From Ampelomyces quisqualis (lineage: Eukaryota; Ascomycota; Dothideomycetes; Pleosporales; Phaeosphaeriaceae): DNA of 64,000 nucleotides. The position numbers and the translations under genes are program-made. The number at the start of each line of letters is the position of its first letter. Within the stretch, counting starts at the first letter, position 1. The notes under the pieces are model-generated. The model was not told the origin of the DNA. It did not search any database and saw nothing but the letters and a program-made list of their open reading frames with translations. The stretch covers positions 1 through 64,000 of the forward strand of contig JAGTXZ010000008.1 in the NCBI GenBank assembly GCA_018398575.1, read 5' to 3'. Of this stretch, positions 46,068 to 57,148 are shown in pieces.

Positions 46068-47105
46068 ATGGACCCTCAAAACGACCTTCCAGATCTCGTC
46101 GAAGACCTCGAAGTCAACATCGACGAGCTCACCGCAACGCTCGCACCTCTCCTCGGCACCCAACTCTCCACGACTGCATGTTCCCTCCCGCTCCTTGACA
46201 AAGCAAAGCTCTACGTCCTCGCTGTCTACACCATCGAATCACTCCTCTACTCAACCCTCCAGGCGAGCGGCGTCGACGCAAAAGAACATGCCATCTTCAA
46301 AGAACTGGCGCGCCTCAAAGGCTACTTTGGCAAAATCAAGAGCATAGAAGAGCGCACCTCGACATGTGCAGCGCCCAAGCCCAAACTGGACGTCGGCGCC
46401 GCCGCGCGCTTCATCAAGCACGGTCTCGCCGGCAACGACAGGTACGATCTCGAGCGCGCCGAACGCCAGGCGAAAGAGCGCGCGCGCACACAATTAAAAG
46501 CGCGACAAATCAACAAGAAATTCGACGACAAAGGTGCGGAGGAGCCCACCATGCCAGCGAAGAAGCGCGACATAGCAGACGTGGTAGCCACTGCGCCAGA
46601 AGAAGACACCGACGACGACGTAATGACGGGCCTGGAAGAAGCAAGCGCACCCTCCCCCACCGAGCCCGCGCCCAAGAAACCCAAACTCGCAGCTAGCCAA
46701 ACGGGTTCGGCACAGCGAAGCAAGCGCAGCAAGAACAAGCCCAAATCCGCCGAGACGTCTGACGCCGACATGCACGCACAACCTTCACACTCGCAGTCGC
46801 AGTCGCAATCGCAAGACTCGACCGCGCCACCTCCACGCCCCCGATCCACGCGCAAAAAAAGCGGCAAAACACCCAGCAAACCCCGTAGCCCCGCCCAACT
46901 CGACGTGGCAGAGAACACTGCAACTACCGTACATACCACGCCAACAGCGTCGCATCGCAAAACGCGGCGCAGCGATGCCGCAGCAACGGAAACACGAGCG
47001 GGGGGAGACGGCGACAGAGACGGCAACGAATCAGCGCAACGCACACCAGCGAGAGAAGCAGACAAGCCGAAACGAGGCCGCGGAAGGCCGAAGAAGGGCA
47101 AGTGA
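46068..47105 (+). CDS. LRP1: Exosome cofactor LRP1/Rrp47 (C1D family) with C-terminal AT-hook
   Basis: Nuclear cofactor of the exosome nuclease Rrp6, needed for 3' processing of rRNA, snoRNA and snRNA (family knowledge). Intronless, 345 aa. The Sas10/C1D domain covers about residues 1-140: L-V-E-D-L-E-V-N-I-D-E-L, K-L-Y-V-L-A-V-Y-T-I-E-S-L-L-Y, K-E-L-A-R-L-K-G-Y-F-G-K-I-K, then A-A-R-F-I-K-H-G-L. The rest is disordered and rich in Lys, Ser, Ala and Gln, including an S-Q run. It ends in R-G-R-G-R-P-K-K-G-K, a canonical AT-hook (core RGRP) that would bind the minor groove of AT-rich DNA. Human C1D also binds DNA, but the AT-hook tail is unusual for yeast Lrp1. Confidence 0.88.
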   Translation: MDPQNDLPDLVEDLEVNIDELTATLAPLLGTQLSTTACSLPLLDKAKLYVLAVYTIESLLYSTLQASGVDAKEHAIFKELARLKGYFGKIKSIEERTSTCAAPKPKLDVGAAARFIKHGLAGNDRYDLERAERQAKERARTQLKARQINKKFDDKGAEEPTMPAKKRDIADVVATAPEEDTDDDVMTGLEEASAPSPTEPAPKKPKLAASQTGSAQRSKRSKNKPKSAETSDADMHAQPSHSQSQSQSQDSTAPPPRPRSTRKKSGKTPSKPRSPAQLDVAENTATTVHTTPTASHRKTRRSDAAATETRAGGDGDRDGNESAQRTPAREADKPKRGRGRPKKGK

Positions 47106-47843
47106 GGAAATATTGCGGGGGAGAAGGGGGCCAAGGCCATCAACGGGCCTGTGCAAGTGTGAGAGGTGAGGGGGTTGGTAAGGGTACTACGAGACGGATA
47201 AGAAAAGGCGTGGTGAGGATAGGCCGATGGTCGATGATATTGTTGCAGGACATGCAAGCGCATGCACTTTCACTGCGCGCCTCTTTTTCTTTTGGGCGCG
47301 AGGGCCTAACAGGTCCATGGGCAAAGTGCGACGGTAACACGGCAAGTAGCAGCTCAAAAAACGACCAGCATAAACAGAAAAACCACGCTTCAAATGGAGC
47401 AGAGGCACATGAACAAGGAAAGATACCCCATGTTCTTTCTTTCTTCATGCAATCAATTCCCCCTCTTTTTCTCCCGTTGCTCCTCGGCGCCAACCAGCTT
47501 ATGATACTAATACTACACATCGTGTCCCAAAGCCCCCCTTCCCTCCCTCCCTCCTCGTCCCACATTCATGCACAAAAAGCAAAACGCCCTCTGTTTCCCA
47601 AAGAAAGGTCCCTCTTCTCCCAAAGCCATGATGCAGATATCTGAATCCGACCCTCGAAACAAAAAATAAATTACGCCTGGTATCTGTGTCGCGCCCAAAT
47701 AAAGCTGCTCCTTGGTTCCTCGCTAAAAACGCCATGGTGAATAAGGCGGAAAAGATTGCTGTCTTGTATTAAAAATGAAGTCAATAGATATATGCTCGGT
47801 TCGCTTTCCAGGTAGTGATACTGATGGTGATAATGCTGCAAGA
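47106..47843. other. Intergenic, no gene seen
   Basis: About 740 bp between the convergent 3' ends of LRP1 and SEC2. It contains pyrimidine-rich stretches and no supportable coding frame. Confidence 0.55.
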
Positions 47844-49894
47844 TTACGCGTTGAATGACCCGGGGATTTGCAGGCTCAATCGCTCTTCCTTCTTCTTCAC
47901 TGAGAGCGTGGGCGGCTGTGATGTCGATCGCTGGCGTTGGAGTTGAGGCTGGTCAGGCATTTCCTTCTTGATTTCAAAGGACTTCTCCACCTCGCTGTGG
48001 AGTTGCTCTTCCACCTGTTCCTCGATTTTCTTCTCTTCGTCTTGAGTCAAGGTTTGCGTGCTATCTCTGGCGCTAGAGATGATAGTGTTGCCTATTGAGA
48101 CTCGCTTAACGTTGTCCTCGTCCTTGGATCGGAAGGGGTCCTCTTCGCTCTTTCGGTCTGCAACGGGTCCATCCACGGAAATGTCAACTGGCTCGAGAAC
48201 GACCTCGCTCTCGTCGATTGGCCCCTCTTCTTCGATGACCTGGGTACCATTTACGAAAGTTGGACTCCTCGAATTGTCTCGCAATGGAATAAACGACGGG
48301 ACGACACCTCCACCCACTCGTGTCCAAAACATACGCTCCCGTAGTCGCACACTTTCCTCCCAGGCGGATTTTTTCTCGTCCTCCGTCTCAGCACGCCAGT
48401 GACCTGCGGCAACCATTCGTAAGAAGCCAATGTAGTCACATGTCGCTCGCACCCGGCCAAGACACCAGTCGCAGAGAGGGTATCGTTGCGACTCTTCTGT
48501 ATCGGCTGGCTTGAAGCGATATTTCCTGTCGTACTGGTCGCCCTTCCTGGCTTCGCCACAGAGAGAGCACGGGAAAACTGGGCTGCGGAACCGAGAAGTG
48601 GAAGGCGGGTTGGGTTCGACCACTAGAGAACCAGCCGTGATGCTGTTTAAGACAGTGCGTCGGGCCATCCAAGAAAGACCAGGTGCAATGTCTAAGCGTA
48701 GCGTTGGTTCAATGTCTTCAGCGAGAGCGCGCTTGTAGAACTTCTCGTCTTTCAAGTTGGGCATACCAACACCCCCAACGGAATCTCGAGGCGAATTGAA
48801 TCCGGCGTTGGTAGGAGACTTCATGGGTCCTGGCAAAGAGCTGCTGGAATTGTTGGTCAGTGATCCAAGACCCAGCACGTTCAAGCTGCCATAGCTTCCG
48901 CTCGATACACGACTGGCAGGTGCAGAAGAACGGGCGCTAATCTTGAGCATATCCTGGAACTCCTTGAAGGCCAAAAGATCGGATCGTAAAACGGGATGGA
49001 TGAGATGTGAGAAATGTAGCGGGTGCTCGGGGCTGAAATCTTCTGTGCCTGGCGTGTTGGGTGTGAGATTGACGGCTTCGAGCAACTTGCTCATCTTGTC
49101 GGCCGGGGTGATGCCAGGTGTTGAAGGCGCGGTGGTCGTTCCGAGGGTGTTGCTCTCAGTGTCATCGCCCAGTGCGCTCATCCTCTCCATGACACTCTTC
49201 AAGTCCTGTAGTTGCTCTTGCAGGGAGTGTTGCAGGACTTGGGCGTCTGCGATCTGCTGCTTAAAGTGCTCGCCGCGCTTCTCAGCAGCCTCGGTGTCTT
49301 TTCGAGCAGCTGCAACCATCTGGAGTCTGTTAGCCGCCATGTACGCAGTCCATTTCCAATGCCACTTACCACATTGGCTTCCTCGAACAGCGCGGCCGTC
49401 AGAGCTTCGACCTCGCTGTCCGTTTTCCGCTTCGCTGCGTCGGCTGCAGCCCGTCGCTCCTTCTCTTCCCGCAGTTCGATGCCAAACTGCTTCTCCATCT
49501 TGTCGTACACGACCTTCTCGACCAGCAAGCCGCGCGCCACCTTTTCATCGTGTTCCTGGACCTTGGCCTGTAGCCGGCCCAGTTGCTCCCTCGCAGTTTC
49601 CAGCTCATGTCGGGTTTGTTGCAGCGTGTCGTCCAACATGGTCGAGTGGTTGATTGCGTTGATAAGCTTCGTGCTCAGCATGGACACTTCCTGGCTGAGA
49701 TCGGGGTGTTGCGAGGCGTTCGAGTGCTGGCGCGATATCGGAGGCTGTGGAGTGGCGGCGCGCGGGTCGGGGATGGTGTTCATGCCGTCGCTCTCGGTCT
49801 GGGAGAGGGTGAATCGCGGCAGCTGGGGGACCGATATCGACCGGGTGACTTCCTTGGGCATGGGCGACAGCGAGCGCAGGCGCGAGGGGGTCAT
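47844..49894 (-). CDS. SEC2: Rab GTPase exchange factor Sec2
   Basis: Guanine-nucleotide exchange factor for the secretory Rab Sec4 on post-Golgi vesicles (family role), acting in polarised growth. Exons: 49894-49370 and 49319-47844, giving 666 aa. The 50-nt intron lies inside the Sec2 coiled coil; joining gives F-E-E-A-N-V-M-V-A-A-A-R-K-D-T-E, the conserved GEF core. The coiled coil spans about residues 65-230 with long heptads (L-E-T-A-R-E-Q-L-G-R-L-Q-A-K-V-Q-E-H-D-E-K-V). The central region has a C-S-L-C-G ... C-D-W-C-L-G pair of Cys motifs, as in filamentous-fungal Sec2 proteins, possibly a small zinc site. The C-terminus is charged and disordered. Its start faces a long (1.7 kb) intergenic region. 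Confidence 0.9.
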
Positions 49895-51625
49895 GCTGCC
49901 AGACCCGTGATTTACCCACGGGGCAGCGCTGTGGGTTATGAACCTGGGGTGAGCGTCAGAAGGCTGTCGTCGTCGTTGTCGTCGTCGTCGTGGCTGCGAT
50001 GGGGAGGTGTCATCGCAACCGCCACGTACGCATACTCGGCCATGTTCATGGTCGTGGTCGGGGTCGGTGCTGGTATCCTACTGCCGTCCTCTGCCCAGCA
50101 TTACAGTGCAGTTGGTGCGTGCAGCGGGCTCTGGAGAGGTGGGCGAGCAAGGAGGGCCAAAAGCGGAGCTGAGCCGGACGGGGGACGGGGTACGGGGGCT
50201 CTACGGGCGCAGAGACATTGGGGTGCTTGGTCACGACAGCAATGCGCAACCATGGGGTGGTCGAGAAGGAGGAAAGTGAGCGGCAGCAAGCAACAAGTGA
50301 CGCGATGACAACCAATACCGGACGGGAAGGACCGGATACTGTGCTCGGGCGCTTACGCATTGATCGTAGCGTAGCACGGCACCCTGAAGCCGCCACCATG
50401 GCTGAAGTCTGAGCCCCATTCCCCCCAGGCCCAGCAAGGCTGCACGCCGCATTTCGATAACATGCGCATACTCCGTACTTGGTACTAGTATGTACCCACC
50501 GCAAGCGACAGCAATACATCATCCGCGCCCAAAGTGTCATCCGCATGTGGCGTCTCTTCACTGCGTTCCACCACCCTCTGAGACCCTGACACCTGTCATG
50601 ACGTCGTCTGTCGCTGCCGCGAAATTCGAATCAAGCATGCTTCTTGGGTGGTAAACACTGTTGACGGAAAAATCTGCCGCGCGCGTGTGCACCGTGGTCA
50701 GCCTACGGTAATCTCTTATGATGCGGTCCGTCCAGGAAGATATCACTGTCCAAATCAGGGGTAACCCAGTGCGAGGCCCCCCCCCCCTGTTCTTCCGAGA
50801 ACTGCATTTGCTGCCAAGTCATCCGAGGCCAGCTTCTTGCATCGTGAATCGGCCCTTCTGTCGCATCACATGTACGAGACTTCGATATGAACGCATTCCA
50901 AAACACTGCACACAATCAAAGAGATTCCGTCTTGCATGTGTCATCAAGCATTGCTTGCAAAAACGACTCTCCGTAGCTTACATCCCCTAGCACTGCTCGT
51001 TGAAACCCAACCAAAGAAATGACTGACATTATCAGGTGATAGCCGCTCACCATAACCTAGCGGACAGGAGAGGCCGTCCACGAGATCAAGACCGAGACAA
51101 CCGCGCAGCTTCCATCGTCAAAATTCAAACCCTCCACGCTCCACTCCCCGCAACCAAGAGCCACAAACGACGTTTCGAGGAAGCTCTTTTACCTGACGTG
51201 CACAACTATGAATCGTAGCCCAGCCGTCATGCATATCTTGTTTTCTTCCTTTCGACGCCGGGAACAAATGACAATATTCATGCAAAGTTGTCACGCCTCA
51301 TGTCTCGCCGGCGACCACGAAGAGTAGTAGGCATTTGTCACGCGTGCTGAACAATGAGCGCCGTCGTAGCAGTCGTCACATGCGGCCGCGCAGCGTTATA
51401 CGCACAAGAGAGAACCAAGAGGGGTTTTGTGCATACACCTCCATGTCGAAGGGTGTATGCGTCGTCGGTGGCGGAAAGCGATATAAGACGGGGGCGTGAC
51501 TCGAGATGGCAAAGCTGATTCGGCATCGGACTCGTGGAGGGCGAACGATGCGCCATCGTCTAACGACGCCCAAACCTGCTGTAGAGAAGTTCGCATGTGT
51601 TCTAGTAAGGAATGTGGTGACTGCT
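49895..51625. other. Long intergenic region, no gene seen
   Basis: About 1.7 kb between the SEC2 start and the PP1 3' end. ORFs overlap in several frames and match nothing. Present are a CGTCGT-rich run near 49970-50000, a short C-run at 50777-50787 and one TACTCCGTA-type motif at about 50468. A non-coding transcript cannot be excluded. Confidence 0.5.
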
Positions 51626-52798
51626 CTATTGCTTTTTATCGCCAGAAGACGATGGTCTGCTGCCGCCGAATTTGGGTACGTACTTTTGTTTCTTCTCTGC
51701 AGGTTTCAGAATCTGCAATTCAGCTGTTAGCTTGGGTCTTGGAGCAAGCGTCCAGGTTCGACATACCTGGAACGAGCAGAGCAAGCTCTCATCAACACTC
51801 ATCATCGCACCAGCATTGTCGAATTCACCACAGTAATTGGGTGCACTGAACAATGTAACGAGTTGTCGCTTCGAGAAGAATTCATAGCCGTCTTCGACGA
51901 CTTGATGGGCGCGGCATATGAGATCCATGTCGTGTTTCTGCAAGAATCGAGATACTACGTCTGGACCAAATGTGAAGCTGACGCCTCTGTCATTCTCACT
52001 CCAGCCGGTAATGTCTTTGTCAGGATCGGACCACAGAAGATCGCAGAGCAGGCCACAATCGGGGATCTGTGTGCGTTAGCTCATATCAGTATCATTTTGC
52101 ACTCAAGTCCAACTGAATGCTCATGCAAGATGGATCTTCTTACGTCAGTTGGTCGCATTACGCGCCTGATTTGCTCCATGGAGTTCAGGTCGGGGCTGAG
52201 ACCACCGTGCATCGTGAAAATCTTCTCGTCGATGATGGCGGCAATGGGAAGGCAATTGAAGCAGTCGGTGAAGGTCTTCCAGAGCTTGATATTGTACCTT
52301 CGCTTGCACTCGTCGTAGAAGCCGTAAATGCGGTTGATGGACGCGCACTCGTGGTTGCCGCGGAGGACGAAGAAGTTCTCGGGGTATTTGATCTTGTATG
52401 CGAGGAGTAGACAGATGGTCTCGAGGGACTGCTTGCCACGGTCTACGTAGTCGCCGAGAAAGAGGTAGTTGGCCTCTGGCGGGAATCCGCCATACTCGAA
52501 CAGACGAAGCAGGTCGTAGTACTGGCCGTGAATATCACCGCAGATCTAGAGGGGAAAAGAGTCAGCATGGCGTCGATGTGGGGCATTGTCTGGGCTGCAA
52601 AGGTGCATGCTGGCTACTCACCTTGATAGGTGCCTCAAGCTCCAGGAGGATGGGCTGCGAAATGAAGATTTCCCGGGCCTTGGTGCATAGATAGCGGATC
52701 TCAGTCTCGAGCAGCTGAACCTGTTTTCCGGGCCGGCTGCCTCTGACTTCGAGGAGCCTGTCTATGATGGAATCCAAGTCTACCTCGTTTTCGGCCAT
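51626..52798 (-). CDS. GLC7: Serine/threonine protein phosphatase PP1 catalytic subunit
   Basis: The essential type-1 phosphatase catalytic subunit (yeast Glc7, S. pombe Dis2, Aspergillus BimG), acting with many targeting subunits in mitosis, glycogen and transcription control. Exons: 52798-52622, 52545-52144, 52066-51767, 51712-51626, giving 321 aa, normal for PP1. All metal and catalytic motifs are present: G-D-I-H-G-Q, G-D-Y-V-D-R-G, G-N-H-E, and the late H in I-C-R-A-H-Q-V-V-E-D-G-Y. S-A-P-N-Y-C-G-E-F-D-N is the beta12-13 loop targeted by natural inhibitors. The N-terminus D-S-I-I-D-R-L-L-E-V-R-G is diagnostic for PP1 over PP2A. The C-terminal tail after K-P-A-E-K-K-Q-K-Y is short and ends S-S-S-G-D-K-K-Q. 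Confidence 0.98.
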
Positions 52799-54629
52799 AG
52801 CTGTGGCTGGCTACTGGCTCGGGAGGTGGGTGGGGAGCAAGGCAGAACCTCGCGCGGGGGAGAAAGAGAAATGCGCGTTGCTCTGCGGTTGATGTTCCCT
52901 CTGCAAGGTCGCGAGTCAGGGTCTGTGGGCTAGATTTGGCGTGGCTGCAGCGACGCGGCGGGAGCCATGCTGCCGGCACACGTGTGGCGGCCACGGCGGG
53001 TGCGAGGCACCGTGTGCGCCGCAGCCAGCTCAAGGGGGTGGTGGACGTACCTGTCGTCTCAATGAGGCGGGCTAGATGGGTGACAGAGGACCAACGGCCG
53101 TTGGTGGCTGAATAATGGCTCGAAGCCCCTCAGAGGATGCCTGGCGGCGTCGGCTGGCTCACCCGATGGGCAGGTGCGGCTGTAAGATGCGCTCGTGAAT
53201 TGTGCACGTTGGTGGCGATGTACCTGTGCGTGCTGCGCAGGGGCAGAGGGGCGCGCCGGAGGAGCGGGGCGTGAGGCGTTGTTGTGGTCGGAGCCTTTCG
53301 AGTGCGAGTGGGATGCAGGAGTGACTTCACCGCCTGCTCGGGGGAGGCGGCCTTGCTGCTGCGAGTGCCGGGACGGGGGGCAGGCACTAGAATGACGCAC
53401 TCTTGCTCGGGGCTGCAGACTGGGCAGAGGAGAGCGTGGATGGGTGGCTGTGGAAAAGTCGAGGTCAGGTAGTGTTGCGGGAGGGTCGCAGCGCTGCACT
53501 ACGGTATGAGTAGTTTTGTTCCTTTCTTGGCTCCGTGACTAGGCCCGCTTTAGACGCGCGGTCGACGACAGGAAGGGAGGACGGGAAGAGCAGCGAGCGT
53601 ACAAGAGGCTTGTTCGTCGAGCGCAGGCACAGGCGTGAAAAGAGCACGCAAATGTCGACAGGTGCAGGAGGCGCGCGCGGTTCAGAAGGCCTTGCACGCT
53701 ATGGCCTGTCCATGCGCTATGCTCCGCTACCTCGCCATGTCAACCCAACCTACATCAATGCTCACGCCCTTCAACTGCCTATACTACCAAGCAGCCCAAC
53801 TCCTTTCTTCCCTCTATGCGTTTCATCACACGCCTTGCCTGTTCCTTGCCACATCTCTACCTCCTCCAGCTCGCATTGCCCGTTCCAAACTCGAACCATG
53901 ATGGAACACTATTGCCACGGTTTAGCTTGCTGACGTGCTGATTTTTTCTTATCATGAGTGTTTCGCGGGCCGCCGCTGGCCCCGTGAAAATACATATCAT
54001 GTGCATATTGCGCGCCCCAACTTCTCGGGCACGTGAGCAACTAGAAGTAATTGAGGGCAGTGCTTCATTTTCACAGCATGTGGGCACGTGGCATTCGAAC
54101 GTCATGCTGCCTTTACATTGTTGCAAACGTCTACCAAGATCGCTTCCACTACTCCGCGTTAGGCAACGCAGAATAGAAGAGACGCCCATGCATCTTTCTT
54201 CCTGAGCCCCTAGCCGTACTGACATGATCGTGTATTAGCGGAGAACTAGGCCGTTGTATCGTCGCTAAAATTGTTTGTAGAAGACACAAAGAACGCCCAA
54301 ATATAGATACAGTATAGGAACACGAGCAAGTCTAATGAAAACGCAAACATATGCTAGCACAAACACCTTTTTGAGAAGTTGCAAAGATGTCATCGAGAAG
54401 TGAACTGGAGATGATCCATGGAAGACCGCAACAATGCAACGAGCGTGTTGGTGGCGGCGCTCATGTATTAAGACCCAACCAGGCGCCATGCATTGTGAAA
54501 ACGATGACAAGAAATGGTGAGAAAGTCGAGAAAAAATGAGACAGCGCCTCGACGAAATAACAAAGGCGTAACAAAGTGCTAAACAAATCTTTTGGGTATC
54601 GCAAAGTAAGTAGATGTGAAGTGAGGAAA
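52799..54629. other. Long intergenic region upstream of PP1, no gene seen
   Basis: About 1.8 kb. The PP1-proximal half is GC-rich and open on the minus strand (53059-53499), but composition alone explains the frames; a 5' UTR or its introns for PP1 may lie here. The distal half includes the 3' flank of the LRR gene. No repeat or RNA gene is recognised. Confidence 0.5.
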
Positions 54630-57148
54630 TCACCCTAGCGTTCGACCCCCAGAAACAACTCCCTGGCTAGGTGTGCCAGGGAGTGCAGGTCGGATGGTGG
54701 GCGAGCTGTACCCACGATCGGAAGGAAAGCTAGCGACCGACGTCGCATCCCAGCTGTCGTCACCTAGTGCGCTCAACCATGTGTTGCCAAAGTCCTGGCG
54801 AAGAGCCTCGATCTTTTTCTTGTACAAATCGTTGCCGGCATCGAATTCGCCCTGCTCGGGTTTTGGGGACTTGCTCGTAGTCGTTGTGTCGATTGGGGGT
54901 AGTTGTTGATGAATGGTATGGGTATCGTCGGTCACTGCACGTTCATCCGGACTGATCTTCTTCGATGGGTCGCCTGAGGCCTGTCCTGTTGCAGGCTCTA
55001 CGAAGCGAGGCTTGTCTTTGGCTATTGCGCCGCCTATAGGCTTCAAAAGTGTTGGAGCTTGCCCTGCAGGCATAGCATCATAAGGAAGGCTAGTCAGTCC
55101 GGAAGATGACGACCGTTGCAGCGTGTCATTCTGTGACAGTTCGACAATTCGCCGTTTGGGGCCTTTCTTCTTTGACTGGGAATTCTGACCACTACGCGAA
55201 TTTTTGATACGTTGCAGCGAGCCGATGCGTCTAAGAGTGTCCGGTCCATCTGATGGAACATCGATAGCCTTGACTACCTTTGGGGGAACATGAAATGGAG
55301 GTGTGTCGTCATCAGGAGGTGGTCGCACAACAGGCCCACCAGGTGGCTCCGGCACCCGATCAACAAGCTGCTTCTTTTCACTGGCAGTGGGTCCTGATGA
55401 ATCAATGATAACGTCATCTGTGTATCCTGGTGTCTTGCGGAACAAGTTGAAAATCGTGGTACGGTATGAGGAATGTGTCTTGCAGAACGGGTTGCGGTAT
55501 ACGTAGATCTCAGCAAGGTCGGGTACACAGGTGAGCCTCGCCAATTCCGTCGGGTCAGTGAGCTTGTTGTCTCGAAAGTCGGCACGTTCAAGGGAAAGCA
55601 GACGTTCGACCCCAGCAAGTGAGTTCAAACGATTGGACCGGAGATTAAGCGTCGTGATTGCCGGTAGCGGGTTCCGTCCCAAGGAGTGAAGACCTTCTAT
55701 CATGCAACTCGACAGGTTGAGCGCACGAAGGGATGTGAGCGTAGCAAGGCTGTCGGGAATTTCGGTAAAGAGATTGGTCGAGAGGTCAAGAGACTGCAAG
55801 GTGTTGGCCAAAGGCGCAATGCTAGTGGCCGTAATGTGTGTAAGCGCATTGTCCGCGAGACTCAGGTGCCGGAGGAATCTCCATTTGGTCGATGGGAGCC
55901 AGCCCATCGACAGGAGGTTTGAAGAACTACCACGTGGAGTGGTCGACCGCACGCTGGAGCCTGAGCTGCCCGAAGATCTACGAATGTTTGGAGTACCGTT
56001 TCTGCCGTGGACATTGGACGAGGCATGCCGTGAGCTAGGGGGTCGGGTGGGCGAGGCGCTCCGCTGCCTATTGGCGGCTGATGTTTTCGATGACAAGCTC
56101 CGTCCCGGTGCCACATTCCTCGGGCTGACGCTTTGCTGCCCGGCTGGAGAGATTGGCGGGGAGTCCGATCTAGCCATCTGGGCATGTTTTGGGCCAGGGC
56201 TTGAAGCAGTCCAGGGCACAGATGGAGACGAAGCCGCCTTGGCTGATCTTCTTCGACGCTTGTCTATATCGTCAAGCACAATATTGACGAGGATGTCAGC
56301 AGGATCGTCGACGCCAGCCCGCTTGACAGTCAAGCTGCGCAAGTTGTCTGCTAGCCTATCCCAGCCATAGAATTGACGAAAGTCTATGTCGTAGATCTCA
56401 AGTGCTGTGACGTTCTTGAAAGCAAACAGGGGGACGGCAGTGTCGAACGGGAACTCTTCGTAGCCTGCGATGAGGCGAGCATTGTGATCCGGAGCAAGTC
56501 TCAAGCACGGGATTTTAGTAAATGCAGAGTACAAGTAACTCAGGTCTTCTTGGATTTGGGCTTTCTGCCTCTCCAATTTGGCTGCACTGTTGGCACCTAT
56601 GCCGAGAGACGACCAAAGCGAGGACATGCCTGACATGACGCTGCGTACGCTGGACACGGAGTGTATAGAGTCACGATCAGAGGATTTTTGTTTGCTGCGC
56701 TGAGCAGAGCTGAGAAACGAGACATAGTTGGTAGGCGAGGCATCGGTGTGGATGTTCTCCAACCGCACATTCATGGGACCCACGGGTATGCTGAGGTCCT
56801 CAAACCGTGAGAGCAGGTAGAAGAGGTGGTGGGGCGTCAGAGTGAGCTTTGCGGGTTTGATGGCTTGAGACGTGAATGTCAGAGAGGGCAGAGACAGCGC
56901 GGCTGCCCAGACGCTGGATGAGGATGAGGCGGGAGGACTGGCAGGGCCCGTGGGCGAAGAGGGAGAGACGACCGTGGACTGGCCACGGCTGAAGGCTCGC
57001 CGCTGCAGCTGTAGCGCGTTTGCGAGGGCTTTTTCGTGTGTCCGCACAAAGTAGGCCAAGTTCTGCAAAAAAGCGTTAGTGTTGAATTGGCACACAGCAG
57101 GTGCGAGCCTTGTACCCTTATGAACATCTGCCCATCTTCGGTGTCCAT
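54630..57148 (-). CDS. Leucine-rich repeat protein of unknown function
   Basis: Exons: 57148-57116 and 57062-54630, giving 821 aa. The first exon is 11 codons (MDTEDGQMFIR); splicing joins it to N-L-A-Y-F-V-R-T-H-E-K-A-L-A-N-A-L. The frame is open upstream to 57296, but that part is low-complexity and lacks the conserved start. The N-terminal ~280 residues contain T-S-Q-A-I-K-P-A-K-L-T-L-T-P-H-H-L-F-Y-L-L and may form a PH-like or lipid-associated fold. L-E-I-Y-D-I-D-F-R-Q-F-Y-G-W-D-R-L and a Ser/Pro-rich linker follow, then about five LRRs (L-R-H-L-S-L-A-D-N-A-L-T ... L-Q-S-L-D-L-S-T-N-L-F ... L-N-L-R-S-N-R-L-N). The tail is disordered. It resembles uncharacterised filamentous-fungal LRR proteins; it is probably a scaffold, but I cannot assign a pathway. 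Confidence 0.8.

Noticed and set aside
46322..47263. 313-codon minus-strand ORF over LRP1
   Set aside because: Shadow of the LRP1 coding sequence on the other strand; no recognisable domain and poor composition for a real protein.
53059..53499. 146-codon minus ORF upstream of PP1
   Set aside because: Pro/Ser/His-rich composition with several overlapping frames, no start context or domain; more likely PP1 leader sequence.
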